DNA of 64,000 nucleotides from Lottia gigantea (lineage: Eukaryota > Mollusca > Gastropoda > Lottiidae), in assembly GCF_000327385.1 (NCBI RefSeq), contig NW_008709752.1, forward strand, positions 158,083 through 222,082. The letters run 5' to 3'. Made by a program: the position numbers and the translations under genes. The notes under the pieces are model-generated. The model saw only the letters and a program-made list of their open reading frames with translations, was not told the origin of the DNA and made no database searches. Positions 41,801 to 56,800 of this stretch are shown in pieces (position 1 is the first letter of the stretch; each line of letters opens with the position of its first letter).

Positions 41801-44800
41801 AGACAGCCGTAGATTAGCTTGTAGGACTTTAACATTCTTTGTGATACCCTGGAAGGACCCAGAAGATCAATCGGTCACAGCAGAATGTTGAACTACAACG
41901 TGACCTAGAACCGTATTGAGACTCAATTCAGTGTCTAAAGCATTAAGTATCGCATAACGTGATAAGTATCGGTCATAATGCTAAATAAGCTAGTAGCTAT
42001 CATAAAATATTCTCACGATGTGTATTTGATCGTAAGTATTTCTGATGGACCACACACTTGTTATAATTATCAAGATGTATATAGTGCAGGTGCTTTTACA
42101 ATATACAGATTAAAATACATAAATTATCAGAGACCACTTTGCTAATACGTTTTCAGTTACATTTATATTTATTTCATATTTAACATGGGATAAACTCTCG
42201 TCAAGAATATAATGTACACCCCACACTGAATAGAGATAATAATTTAACCTGTACTCTTAATAACTATACGTTCAACCTTCAGTTTTAAATACCAAAAATA
42301 ATGATACACACAAAACATATTATTAGACCTGCGATATGGGTGTAACTGTCATGAAATCTATCTAGACAAAACAAACTATAGTAAGTAATTCAGAAATTAG
42401 GCCTTACATTGCACCAAAAATCACAATCGACATAAATTGTTGAGAACCTTGTTAAATGTTGTTGACTGAAAACAGGCTTTAGCTGATAAATAATAGAACA
42501 CTCCACAAAACAAAAAGACATTTGCTCATGCTCATGCAGGTTTAATTGAAAGTCAGAAATTGCTAATGACAAACTCAAGGCAGTTTGTACTTTCTGAACT
42601 ATAATTAATCTTTATCTTAGTTAATATCAAATTAGTTAAAATCATTATGAAATAAACATCAAGATCTTAATTTCCCTAGATAGAATATTGTTTGTGTACT
42701 TTACTACACATGCCATGTAAACTGTTTATTTACTCGCTTAGTTGGTTTCAATTAATTTAACACAATATACTTGCCTATACAGATAATTGTTTTGTTTGTC
42801 TATGTGTGCAATGATAAAGTTACTAGATGATATTTTATTCTGTTTAATGGCATAATATAAATAAAACTATATAGGGTAAAGCTTTGAGATAATCAATCAT
42901 ACGTGAACTAAAATGCCTTTTTGTGTTACGGAGTATTATGGATCCACTTTTGATAATGTTTTCTTGCTACAGTTTCAGCATATATTATGGAACCATTTTA
43001 AAACTGATAAATCCATATCGCATACATTTGTAGCTAGTAGCTATTGCCATGGAAATGAAGGTCGTTTAGTAAAGTCCCGAGTACGCCTGGGCTATTACAT
43101 TTACTCAAGGGCGGTAACTCATCAATAATAGAAAGAGTTAATTAATAGCCTCGATTATCAACACAGTAATGACTGTATAATGATGATTAACTTGTTGTTC
43201 TAGTCTATAGTAACCAGTGAAGCGTGCTATTATTACCTGATGGAATATATTAAAGATATTTGTATTATTCTGTCTGTATAATAATCAATATAACTAATGG
43301 TTACCTAATAGAATAACTATAGTCTGGCTGGATGTTGTTGTTCGGTCACAAGTTTAAGTGTTACCGATCATTCTGACACACCCAAGAGAATCAAGCAGAT
43401 ATGGAAGAAAGTCCATTCCAGTCCAAATAGACAAACCTCAATGAGTAGTGGCATTTTCAGGCAGTGGACAAAAAAATGCATTACACGCTACAAGCACCTT
43501 CAGTGCGTGGATATGACTTGTATGCAATCTGAATTCAATCCATTGTAAAAAGTTATCTAATTAATGTGCAGTAGTGTCAAAAGTATTTGATTTAGACCCA
43601 GGAGTGAATTTTTAGAAACTGGAGAATAAAGATTAGTGATAATGTAAGAATTTCGTTTATGTATTCATTAGACGTCAATATTAGACATCATAAGACATGA
43701 CAATACATGACATAACGAATAACTATCGGCTTTATTTCAGAAAAAAACCAGGGTTGAATAATATTTACATATCTTTCAGGCTCGATTTTTAACCTTTTGT
43801 CTTTTCTCGGATGGTGTTTTCTTTAAAACATTTGATTTGTCTTGTTTGATATTTGGTTTACAGTAGCATATCTGCCACCAATCTATGGCTTTGAATGTTC
43901 TTCATTGTTATTTCTTTATTCTTAATGTAAAATTCTTATCTCTTAGTAAGTCATACTTAATCAACGCTCTTGAACGCTCAACGATGAAGTAAAATACAAA
44001 TGATGCATTAAATATACTAAATTCTATTGGAAATAATTACCTTCAAAACCCTTATTCAGAACATTTATCAGACATATACGTGGATCAAATATGAACAACA
44101 TCTTAGAATTTGTTGATGCCACACAGAATAAGTACCATCTCGAATGCATATACATACGGGATCTTTTTCAGAACTGGTGTTCAAACTATATCTATCACCA
44201 AAGGAGCATTCTAAAAACAGAATAACTTTATGTCTCAAGATATCCGGTGAGAATCGACATTTAGCATGTATAATAGATGAGATTTAACAACTCCATGGCG
44301 TCATTTTTCTGCTGATCTCATCTATTCAGCATAAAAATCGTTCCTGAAACACAGTATTTTATTGGTTTCAACATGCATGATCACTCTTTACGATTTCTCC
44401 AAGGTGTAGATATTTTTATTTTTCTACATGGCAGTATGATTCATTGATTTAAATGTTTGTATTCTGTCTCCAAAGGTTGAATTAATGTCTGTTATTGCCT
44501 AAAACGCGTACAAATTTCTATGTGAAATTGCAGTAAATTAGTAGTTTAGTAGTATATCACTATGTTATTACAAGGCGATGACATTAAGAAGGTTTATGAT
44601 TTAATGGCTGAACCGCTTCATTTTAAACTTCATATATAGTTACTATACTGGACATATTGGATCATATTTTTCCCAGATAGAACAGGTTAGTCTTGCACTG
44701 CTCTGGATATTATAGGTGCCAACAAATAATACAGATTACTGAATTTCTTAAAACGTCCTTTTTAACTGAGTTTTTGAGAATAAGGAACTAAATTATAATA

Positions 44801-47800
44801 ACAATGAAACCCTGGAATCTAAAATCGATGAAATCTCAGTAAAATAGGAACCGAGGCTCAATCTAATAAACCTGTATCATGAAATCCTTTGATGTTTTCT
44901 CACGATTCCGTTGCCGATGACAGATGACAAATTAGGATTATAGAATAAAGGAAAGTTGGAATTTATTTGAAGTTTTTATTGGCTGCAAGGTGATTAGGAA
45001 TTATAATGAAATCAGGCAACCAGTAATAGCGTTAACCTTGCTCTCTGCTCAGCACGATCGATTTTTCTGGCTTCTGATAATGATAAATTTCAGCCTATTT
45101 TAACTGGATGCTATAAAAACAACCTTTGGTGACTCAGACTTCAGAGGTTTGTTAGGAAATTAAAGTCCTGCTTTTATGAAATTTGCTTAGCACACAAAAT
45201 TGGGTTTTGTGGCCCACTCTTCTGTATTTTTAACCTCAAATTACAGTTGGATCTACTGTCGTACTAATTCCATTTCCTTCTAAACTTATATTTCAAATGA
45301 CTTTGATTTTCTGTTGTTTTTAATCATACTATTATTTAGCTTGCCATGCAAATACCATTGGATTTTAAATCCCATTTCTGCACTGTATTAGGCTAATCCT
45401 ACCGACTTATACGAATCTGTCTTTGGAAAGTGATACAGTTGTTTGCAACCAAACGTTCGTTCAACAACGTATTTCATTAATGTACAGAAATGTAAAATTA
45501 TCCCACTTATTTTATCGCATTAGAGTTTTATCCTCATGCTTTGCACTGTAATGATTAATTTATTTTAATGCCTAAGAGATAACAATTTACTTTGATCAGT
45601 CAAATTTGTGTGCTGTGCATCTGTATAACATTGTGATTTTACATTGTCAAAAATTCAGACAATAGCAAAATAGCAACTTGAAAGGAATAATGTACCCAAT
45701 GCTACATTAATCATCTAAAGGTTTAATTAAAAAATACAATTTCGTCTTTCTGGTCAACTAAGCATCAAAGAGTTTATAACTGAACCGACAATTCCTATAA
45801 AAAGGATCACAAAAGGTGGAAGAAATTAATATCACTCGCAGGAATTATTGTATCTTTTGTAGTGTATTGCTGTTATTGTAATAGAAGAATCGAACACAGC
45901 CTGGTGTGTTTAATAGACGGTATTGTAAGGGTTATCGATTTCTCTGCTGGAATCTGACCTGCTGATCAATTATTCCATGAAGTCAATTCTGTTCTTTCTG
46001 TAGAACCACTGGGGCTTCCAGTGATGAATATTAAAGATTCCTGTTAATAGAACACTGTCTGTAAAGTAGAAACAATTTACTTGACTTCAGTTTTCTAGAT
46101 CAAGTAAGGTAAATAATAAGTGGGTTAAAATACATCTCCGCAAAATGGCACATCGTGAAGCCTTCAATCTGCAGATTCTTGTAATTGTTCTACATTACGC
46201 TGTAATCAATGCATAGAGCGTCATTGTAACTGTAGAATATCGTTTGAATATTGCAAAATGTAACGTTTTAAGGAATAATTAGCAATACAAACACAGCAGT
46301 AGTCCACTGTGTTTTAGGTGTGTTTTATTTGGCTGTATAATTCGCAATAACAGATATTGTGCACACTCTTTTGATGGATGCTACTGCATCCTGAATATTC
46401 TTTAGGTACAGGAGATGTAAAATATTGGAAGACTTGCTGTTTTATCAGTGGTTTAACTACCATAGGAACCAACACAATCTAATATTTTCCAAATTAGCTA
46501 TTTTACAGTAATGACTTGTTTATTCTCCAGTTTTCTTATTGTGTAAAAAATATCTGATATTGCCAATCTCCATACCAGCAATCAGTATAATTGTTTCTGA
46601 GAAAGGCAATAAGATGTCAATAATTCCATTTTCTCTTGTTTGAACTCAGTGGGATGGAGGTGAAAGATCAAATACGTGCTGACCTTGATGAATGGGGTAA
46701 AGAAATCAAAGTAATGAAGATCTATAGACCAGATCAATAGGACGTTAATAACTAGAATAAATTCCCTTGTAAATATTTCTCTCTGTTAGTCCAGGAGTGG
46801 TCAGTTAATTCATAGTTTATCTAATTAATTATCCAGAACAAAACACATCAACAACAATATGTTGTGGCCATCGGGACACTGGTATTGATCGAACTGCTGT
46901 ATGTTAGGGGTTAAAGCCCAGGAATAAGGTGTTTTCTGACCTTCAGAGGATTCGAAATCACGACATCTAATCGCCTAGCGCTGGGATGAGTTGAATATTC
47001 TAATATTTCTATATATCATTTAATCCTTAATATACTATACTATATCTTCTTTTTCGCATCCTGTGTGAGTCAAATAAGAGTGTTGCGTTATGTTCTCTTA
47101 CTATCCTCTCCTAGAGGATGGCGTTATTGTAGTCCTGTTCTATTTTATAAACCATTTAAACATCAATGCTAATATACGATAATTCATTCCAATGACCTTG
47201 ACCCATTTACATACATGACCTCTTAGGTAAATTAAACTATGAAGGATTTGCTTGAGTAGTCCAATATAAACGATTTAGTAAATCTGACGACCCAGCAAAA
47301 TAGATGTTTACTGTGGAAATATTTCTCAAGCGAGAAATGATGGTGATGTTTATCTGAATGTTATGTATTAAGAAATTTGTAACGATATATAATGTAAGAC
47401 GTGGACTGGATCGCATAATTTGGGGTAATATTCATGTTTGGTTCATGACGGTGTGATTGGGTTTTTTATTCGGATACATTTAAGTTAAAATGACTATCTA
47501 ATAAAATACACGCGTATTAAAAGTTGATTCCACGATAGCACAGACGAATAACAAGACACAGATGTTATTTGCCCCAATCGCCATTGCCCATTGCTAAATA
47601 TCTCAAGTGTGACAATCCAATTTCACTGAAGAAATGCCTTCCACTGTTTAGGTGCGAGTAAAGGCGAAAGTTAGTGTGCGACTATTTTGCTATGAAGCAA
47701 AAAGCCCTAGATCAGAGTCGCTAAAATAGTATAAGATTAGGTGATAATCTGAATATTCTTTAATAACCATAATCTTAATCTTATCATTCCCCAGTCACAC

Positions 47801-50800
47801 CCTTAAGACAAGTGTTATCTCTACATACACTGATATCCTATCGCTATGTTTTGTCAACATTTCGATAATCTTGAGACATGGACACAGTCATGTCTACAAA
47901 GGATACTAAACGCATCCTATTGTCTTAATATCCAACATCTGATGACCTAATTCAACATGTTACTGAGGGTAATGTCAAGGCATAGCGATTGCTCTTCAAA
48001 CGGTATTTTTCAAAGCATGACAGCAGTGTGATTGAAATAATACAAGGGAGCACCGAGTAAGGTACCAGTCTGTGATATCAATTTACTGGAAGAGGATGTT
48101 AAAGTTTCAATAACTAATGACAGAACAAAGTACTCAGACCGGGACTAGATATGATCATTCTTCCGAAGTATCTGATAGTATATATTGATGAAAACCAATA
48201 AACAACTGATATAAATTAGCATGATATGATAATGCTCATCAATCGCAGTTTAGTGGTGGACACTACGTTAATTCATCTGGGCTCCATCAAATTTAATCAA
48301 ATAGTACACCAGTCAATCAATTGTTTCCGCTGTCACGTTGATGTAATATGTATTATTCAGACACTGCCCACTATCAGTTAACCCAATCACGGCCTGTCAC
48401 TCAATGAGGTTTGGCTTGAGGTCAGTCATTGTCATTTAACACTTCATTACCAATCTCATTAACCCTTTCTCACCGCTATAATAGCCACTTCAAATATGCA
48501 TGTTAGCACAAAAGTTCTTTCTCTTTATCCAACCTGGAGAACATCTTGCAATTTGAGGTAAATTTTAAATTTTTTTGACAGTTCCTGTCTTTTTTATTGT
48601 AATTGGCAAAATGTACATTGATTTTTTTAAATGATTAATCAATCACTAGTGAGACATTAACATAAATCATTTCAATATTAGAAAATTAATGTTTCAATTT
48701 TTGGATTGTAAATCATGATTGCAGTATTGGCGGTTTTCTGTTATTACAATCATTTACTTCCGATCTATATATTATTAAAAGATTCACCATTTAATGTCCG
48801 ATTCGACACGGTGATGACATTGTCCACTATCCATCCTCTGATATTCAGACAATGTGAAATATTGTGAAATCAATATTACGGGAGACAATAAAACCAGACA
48901 ATCTATTTATATATTTTAATTGTTCCCACGAGGTCAGTATGTCCATCACACTGTCGCTTACTGGCTGGTAAGTAAAATCCGGAGGACTATTGTCCAGTAA
49001 GTAACACCTGATGACCACATGAAATGAAGTGTTGATCCCTACTGCTTCTTATTCAATAATGATGAGAATATAAACTGAATATTCTTGTCAGGACCATGAA
49101 ACTGCAAGTAAGAGCACTATGAGAAATTGTGTCAGAATATTGGTACCATTTCTCCAAATCCTGACAGACTGGGGATGCCAGAATACCTGAGGTCAACTGA
49201 AAAATATTCAAATTGGCCTCACAACTAATGTTGTTTATGATGTAAAATATATGGACTAGCAACAATATCTTGAAGCAAATTACATCTAATCCTATTATCT
49301 ATATAAGGAAAGTTTATAGCTGAATCAGCATCTACGCGATCAATATTCCACTGGTGCCTGGCAGGCTAGAAGTCTTCGATCACGATATCTAAGTGAAATA
49401 AGATACGAAAGACTCAATATTTGACTTTTCTATTTACTATAACTTGATCGTGGTTGTTGACCCCCCTCCCTATCTCTGACGTCTAGGTCGATCACAAATA
49501 AAAATCACAGAAGTAACAATGAAAGTTATAGAATTTCCTGACAATTAGGTTTCAACTATGAAGACGCTTATCCTTCTGAAGCACCTTATACTCTCCCAAA
49601 TCAGAGAGGCCATAGAACTAATTTTGCTCATTTGATATTTGTTACTTTTCATAAAGAGTAAAAAGGACATGTGATTTATGAGAAAAGAATAAAATATGGA
49701 CTTTAAATAGCTTATAAGATTGGGTGTTCCCTAGTTATCCTTCTTTATCATTAATAATGTGGACAAACTGGATTGTTAACACTGTAGACCGGTATATCTT
49801 AAATAACTTCACTATCAGCATTCTTACACTGTCAAACACGTTACTCTGTTGGGCAAAATATGATCATGGTACGAGCAGAAACTAAGGCATATAGTCTTTT
49901 ACTAGAAACTTACTAGCACACCTTGGTCACTATGAGAGTAGAAACTAAGGCATATAATCTTTTACTAGAAACTTACTAACACACCTTGGTCACTATGAGA
50001 GTAGAAAATAAGCTTTTGCTGCTTTACCTAATGACCTATCTTGATAGTATAGCTGTCGGTCCGAATTCAAACTTTAGGTTCCAGTCGGAAACCATTCAGT
50101 AGAATTCATTTAAACCTCTGGTTGGGAGATGAATACAAGCATAAGCGACTTTTCTCTCAGATGAACGACTATAAATTTTAATCTTTTCATCCTTGTACAA
50201 ATTCAGTGAAGAAAATTAGTCAGTAACATTCGACTTGCACCAATAAATCAAACATATTTTGAGTGAAGTTGTTTTTACATGGTCTTCGAACTGTGCAGTG
50301 TGTGGTATTTACTCATTAGATATTTCAAGATATTCAATGGTCCAGACCTTACAGTTGGTGTTCATACACTATCTACGTCCATCTACAAACTGGTACGAAC
50401 ACAACTTGTTTAGTTAGTCCACACCTGTTGGTATCACTGACCCTTTTATACCTCTTTATATCTTTCAAAACAACCTACATCATAGTAACATTACTCGTAT
50501 AGCCTGTTCTAGTCTTTAAGATGTTATGTTTGAACTTTGTGACGTTGATTTGAGAATTACTTAAAAGCATCAGAAAGGTCAGAAGTTGACCACGGACGCT
50601 GTTATCGTTTTGCGACATCTTTGGAATATTGGTGCTTATGAAACAACTTGTATAAGCTCGGAATCATGAAGAACGTTTTCACTACACCTCATTAAGCTTC
50701 AAAACTTGCATCTTTTATATTTCTTGGTCTTGACATGAATCGTCAAGGAAGCTCACTCAATATGAGTATCAGTGCTATCCTGGGCGATATCCTGGGGGAT

Positions 50801-53800
50801 TTAAATCCAGTTCTTCATCGAGAAATAAAAACATTGTTGAACCTCAGTATCAGTGCTACTAATGGAATACTTTACAATATGAGAGACAACACCGGGTCGA
50901 CTTTCGGCATCAACATTTGTTCTTTCAGAGTTGTTCATTTCTTTTCATAAATTGCTGATCTAATATAATCGATATATAATTAGAATAATAACAATATTCG
51001 CAAATAAAATTATGTGAATTTATTCAACCTAGAGAATGTGTCTATTTGTTATATCTATTGTTAGTGAATAGAGAATTGTAGTATAAACTATTGTTATATA
51101 CAGAGATAGGTTGTAGAGAATAGTCATATGTAATTTGTATTCACTACAGATCTCTTCAATGGAAATATATCACCCATATTACAATAATCTTTCACTAACT
51201 TTTGAATGAAAGTCCTTATCTGCACTCGACGGTTATTATTATGCGCTATATTTTAGAATTTAATCCCATATCTGTTCAATGGGCTCATCCTCAGTCTTAG
51301 CTAAGCTAATCAGTAATAGTGGTCAAAGCTCACAGTCGAAATTTGAGCCTTTAAATCCATGTGTGTCAAGAATTACTCGCAATTGAAAGTTCAAATGACG
51401 ACTGCCATGGATAGAAATACAATAGAAATATAACATATTTTTATAATTTGAAGTATATGAGAAGGAATTCTACGATTTTGCAATCTAAAGTTTCTGAGGG
51501 TTATTTACATATATTCGAAACTCTAAATCAACCCCAGAAAATGGCGAACCGTGACCTTTAAATTCAATTAAAATAAAAATTAAACTTTAGTCTTCATGAA
51601 CAATCACATGAATTTGTATTAATGGTAATGTATATATAAGATGATTCACACCAATAGAAATATATCTAATTTCTATACGTTTATCGGTAAATTGACGTTC
51701 AGGACAATATTTCTTATTGGAAAAAAATCACCTATATCCCCATACAAACAATACAACAATGGAGAACCGTATGTAAGAAATTGGTTATTCACCATTTGAT
51801 GACTAAGTCAGAATATAGGTATGTCAGTCGATATTTCTATATGACACTATTCAATTCTATTCAATGTAAATATATCAGTCAACGAAAGAACAGTGTTGTT
51901 TACAAGTAATATAAAATATGAACAACCAGCTGAAAAAGCTGACAAAGCATGATACAGGCAGAGGTTGGACTAATGAGCAGTTCAAAATTAACAAATGTAA
52001 ATGAGATTTATCTGTAAACAATTATTAGTTCAGCAGAACACAAACATTAATGCTATTACAGTTTTCTAATGCTCGGGAAAATCCCTTTGAAGTATAAAAT
52101 GTGAACTGATTGTAATGCCTTATTGAAAAACATGTTTTGCATGGATTATTCATGGTATATAACAGATAATGTATGATTAAAGACACCTATAAAGCTTACT
52201 GCAGGTTTCTGACTAAAGACAAAACAGCTTGTGAATATACAATTATGCAATTATATGTGTAGCATGGACTATCACTGTTCATTTACAGATAAAATATCAT
52301 TGACTTGTGCAAGATTTACAGCTAGCGTCTGACTCAAGTATACACCAGATACTGTTATTGTGCAAATATTTGCTGCGGGTTTCTGACTCAAAGACAGCAT
52401 ATGAATAGGCAATAAGGCTATCATTACTAATGGTGCATGGGTTATCACTGTTAATATCAGATAAATCATCCATTATTGACATGATTTACTGTTCGTATCT
52501 GACTCGAGGACAAACTCCATATCTGGTATTTCTTTCATTGCATGATATCTGATAAAATGCCTTTATGACTAACATGTAATGCTTCAATTATTCATGCTAA
52601 AGTTCCTGACAATACAATTCTCGGTACTCTACAGGTAACATCCTGTCAGCATTGCCAGGATAGAATGTCAGTATGACACTACCTCCTGTCAATCAATAGA
52701 CCACTTGCAGGAATAATAGAACTCGAGAGATGGCATTATCTACCGGTATAAGATGACTCATACGATGACAGCATCAGCTAAGGTCAACCTGTTTTACATT
52801 TTCATAAATTAAAATAAACTATTTTACTGGAGCTCGACATATTTGTGGTACAGAACCAATAACCAGAACAGCCCGCCTGGAAACATGACCACCTGCGCAA
52901 CGACAGAGTAAACTATCCAATAGCTAGGTTACCTATCGCACAGTTAAGTCACCTGACCAGCAACTGGACATTGTAGTGAGAGTGACAAAAAAGAGAACAC
53001 GTATTGATGTAAAGCTGCAAGATACCTGTCTTCCAGTCTTGCATATCCACGACACTGCAAAGCATCAAACAGTGTTATACAGTCAAACTTGAACATACGT
53101 TTTATTTGGTGTCAGGGCCCTGGTTTTCAATTATTACAACAAAGACGTTTTAATCATTCAAGCGTCAATTGTAAATGTGGGTCATATGCAACACCAAGTA
53201 AACTATGCATAATCTATGACAGGATGACAAGATAAAAAACCTAGTTACAGATCCAGATACTGTATGATTTTACATAATATCCTTTTGAATGAGTTCCAAG
53301 TGTTGCAGGTCAATGAACATTACATGGTCGAATTACTCTGTCAATTTATTTAGCCTCGAGGCACATTTGTCAATGACCGGCTATTGCCATAATGTTTAAA
53401 TATAATATTTCGCCACAGGACTCTCTGACCCCTTTCAGAAAACCAGGTATACATAAGATAACCACTTTGCAGTGGGAGCTGGTATTTTCTAAGCCGTTCA
53501 ATGAGACGATGCTCATGCAACAACTGTGGAGAAAGATTTTTTTGCCGAAGACGACACCAACTATCCAACTTTTGTGTCATAATGTAATGAAACACTCGAA
53601 TCAGACCGAGCTGTAGATGAAGTTGTTATGTTATCAAGGAGATTAATGTCAGTAGAATGATGAATGATCTCCCAATAGACATTATCACATTGAAGGTCAA
53701 TCCTATTAATATAGCTTAAATAGTAGAGTGGTCTAACAAATAGGAGGGTGTGAAACTTTGTGCAACACAAGTCATTATTTTTAATTTCAACAATAAACTC

Positions 53801-56800
53801 AAATGTAGTTATTAAAACCTTCATTAAGTTTAAACTCAATTTGACGTAACTCTATACAATATAAGTAGGTGTATTATTCATATTTCAACCCAGATAGTGT
53901 TTATTCGACAGTTTAATTCAAGTTCAATGACCCATTCAATCAATTTCTGTTTTTATGTTTGTCAAGAAATCTATCAAGTGAAATACAACATAACCAAATA
54001 ACATTTAAATAGCTCTGAAAATTCCAGCTCTTGACATTTCGTTTTGGGTTCATGACATGGTTATTTTCCAGTAGGCTTCATGATTTATAAAGATTTGTGG
54101 TATTGAACTATTTGAGCTTAATCGTTGACTTACTTAGCTTTTGGTTTCCCGTTTTTTTGTTGTTTTTTTCTGAACATTGCAACATATTGCAATAGAACTG
54201 TGGACAGATATATACTGATTAATGAATCAGGTTCAATTTAATTTTTTTTAAAAATCTTGGTATAATGACAGGAAGTAAAGAGACTGACGGGCCAATCTGA
54301 CACTTCAGGTCAGGGTAAAAGTTTTTTAACGATTACTTGGTATTGGTATGACTCATGCTTGGGGGATAAAATCTCTATCAGAGATTCGTCAGAATGCGAT
54401 ATAAAAACGTTGTGCATAAACACGGGTTTATAAATTAGAAATGAGCATCAATACATGCAGTGCAAATGGCTGAAACATCGTGATCATGGACGAAACGTGT
54501 TTTATGAATAAACTAGACATACAGTGTAAATTGTAGAAACGTCGTGTCATAAACAATTTAGCTGTAAAATATGAATGAGGTTCAATACATATAATAAAAT
54601 TATCTAAAGTAGGTCAGGTCTAATTTATTCAATATTCAATATTATTCATAACTACAGCAGGTATATTGTTGTATATCTGTGACAGTACATACAGGTGGAG
54701 GTGTTGTACATTATACACAATATATAATATTACTGCATAAGTCACATGACACAATTAAAAAGATACATCAAGAGAATATTATGCTGCAAATATACCTGTA
54801 TATCACGGGAAAGTGATGACTTATTTTATATGTTAAATATTCGTGGTATATCATTATATACATATTAAACATAAATAGCCACAAGTGAGCTTGTAACGCA
54901 AGGTACTATGGCAAACTCAAAGCAGTTTTTAAATTATGCTAACATTGGAAGGAATGTCCTACCAGCTCAGGGACTAGGCCACTAGGTATAAATTATGGTA
55001 CAGTGGTGACCATATCGCCATCTGAGCTAGTCCAGACAGATACAGGGAAATTTTAATCCACCTTGACTAAGATGTAAGAGGTGAGAAGCAATCAGCTGAG
55101 TGTCATGTCGAACGCCTGTGGGCTAGTGTTATATCGAATGCCTGTGGGTCAATGTCATGACAGTTACCTGTGGGTCAGTGTTATTGTCATGTAGTTGCGA
55201 GATCTATAAAGGTCAGAGGTCTTAGCTATAATTATGTACGATAATGCAGATATCGGTTTCTAGTTTTGAATGAAACCTCTTCTCGTATACATATCCAGTA
55301 TATCTAGGTCAAATTCTTTAAATAATTCGATTTCATATTTCAATTGTTACTTGACAAGGTGGGTGGAAGTTATACAGTAGGATTGTCAGTCCCATACATG
55401 ACAGGAAACTAGAAGAGAGGTTTTCAAGGCTGTTTCTATAATTTCACAAAAACCCAAGATTTTAGTTGTATCAGTCTGATTTTCTAGGTGGCTTGGAATG
55501 GCTATTATGATAGTGACATCATAATGTCGTGTTTCAAGTTAAGGAACCACAGGCATCGGGTGGTCAGATTGAAATGATCGTTACCTGACGACTTTCTTCA
55601 AAATATCGATGTTGTGAGCCTGTTTTGTGGAATATTTAAAACTGAATATCTGAATATTTATACTGGCTTGTTGTAACATGTGAAATTTCATGACCTCATT
55701 AAAAACTCTAAAAGATTAACCAGAGATTTAACACCTCAACTTTAGATTAACTCGGGTTTGTGTGGTTTAGTTTTAGGGTGGGATAAGCCAGGGTTAAGTT
55801 TCGTAAGAAATGCGATTACTGTTGATACAATACATAAGCCTGTTTTGAGTTATATTTCTTATAGGAATTGAACATGTAGTGGATTGTGTGGGGATGCAAA
55901 GTAAATATACTACTCCTATATTATTTGACAATCGTTCAATGATACTAACGGATAGATCACAATTTGTGATATAAAAAAAACAACCAGTACGCAACGTTTC
56001 AACAATTTACAGTGTTTATCGAGTAATATATTATTGAATACCTACTTGTTACCTAAGTGATTATAAATGCTATTGACCCGGCTTCATTGATTGTTGTTAT
56101 TATTTTCTTAAGTAAAACACAAACACAACAATATCATAAACAGCCAACATGTTTCATTTTATTGATGCATTGTGCAGTAAAATAGAAAGCTGAACAATGT
56201 GCTCTTGATGAGGGTAGTCGCTATAAAAGTATTTACTCGTTGTTACATATAAAAAAAAAACTGATATATGCCTATGCACAACTTGAACATTTCGTTCTAT
56301 TAAATATACAAAAATGAAAAATAACAGTTAAAAATATAGTGTCATTTGTACACAGTGTCTTGAGGAAATTGTTGTCTCTGCAAAATACCTTTACAGTAGA
56401 TAATGTGTTAGGAGTGGCTGAGATAAATTGTAGAATAAAAAGGTTGGACGATAAAAATAACGTGATAAATATCAAGCTAACAAAATACTACTATAATACA
56501 TATTATTATATATAATTATTGATATTAAAACGTGTCGAATAGTTGCATCTTATAATAATTATAAAATTGTAATGACTTGAAATTATGCATTGGTTTAAAT
56601 CTTTATGGATCATAAACAAATCTATCTGTGTGAATGGTATAGACAGAGGCTCCTGCTATGGTGTAATGTTACATCAAATCCATCAGTATGAACACTGATT
56701 TGGATGTGAGATTGTGAGCTATCAAGGTTCCAGGAGAGCAGAGATGTAGAGAACATTGAGATTGCAATAATTAGATCAGGACTAAATGATGTCATCTCTC

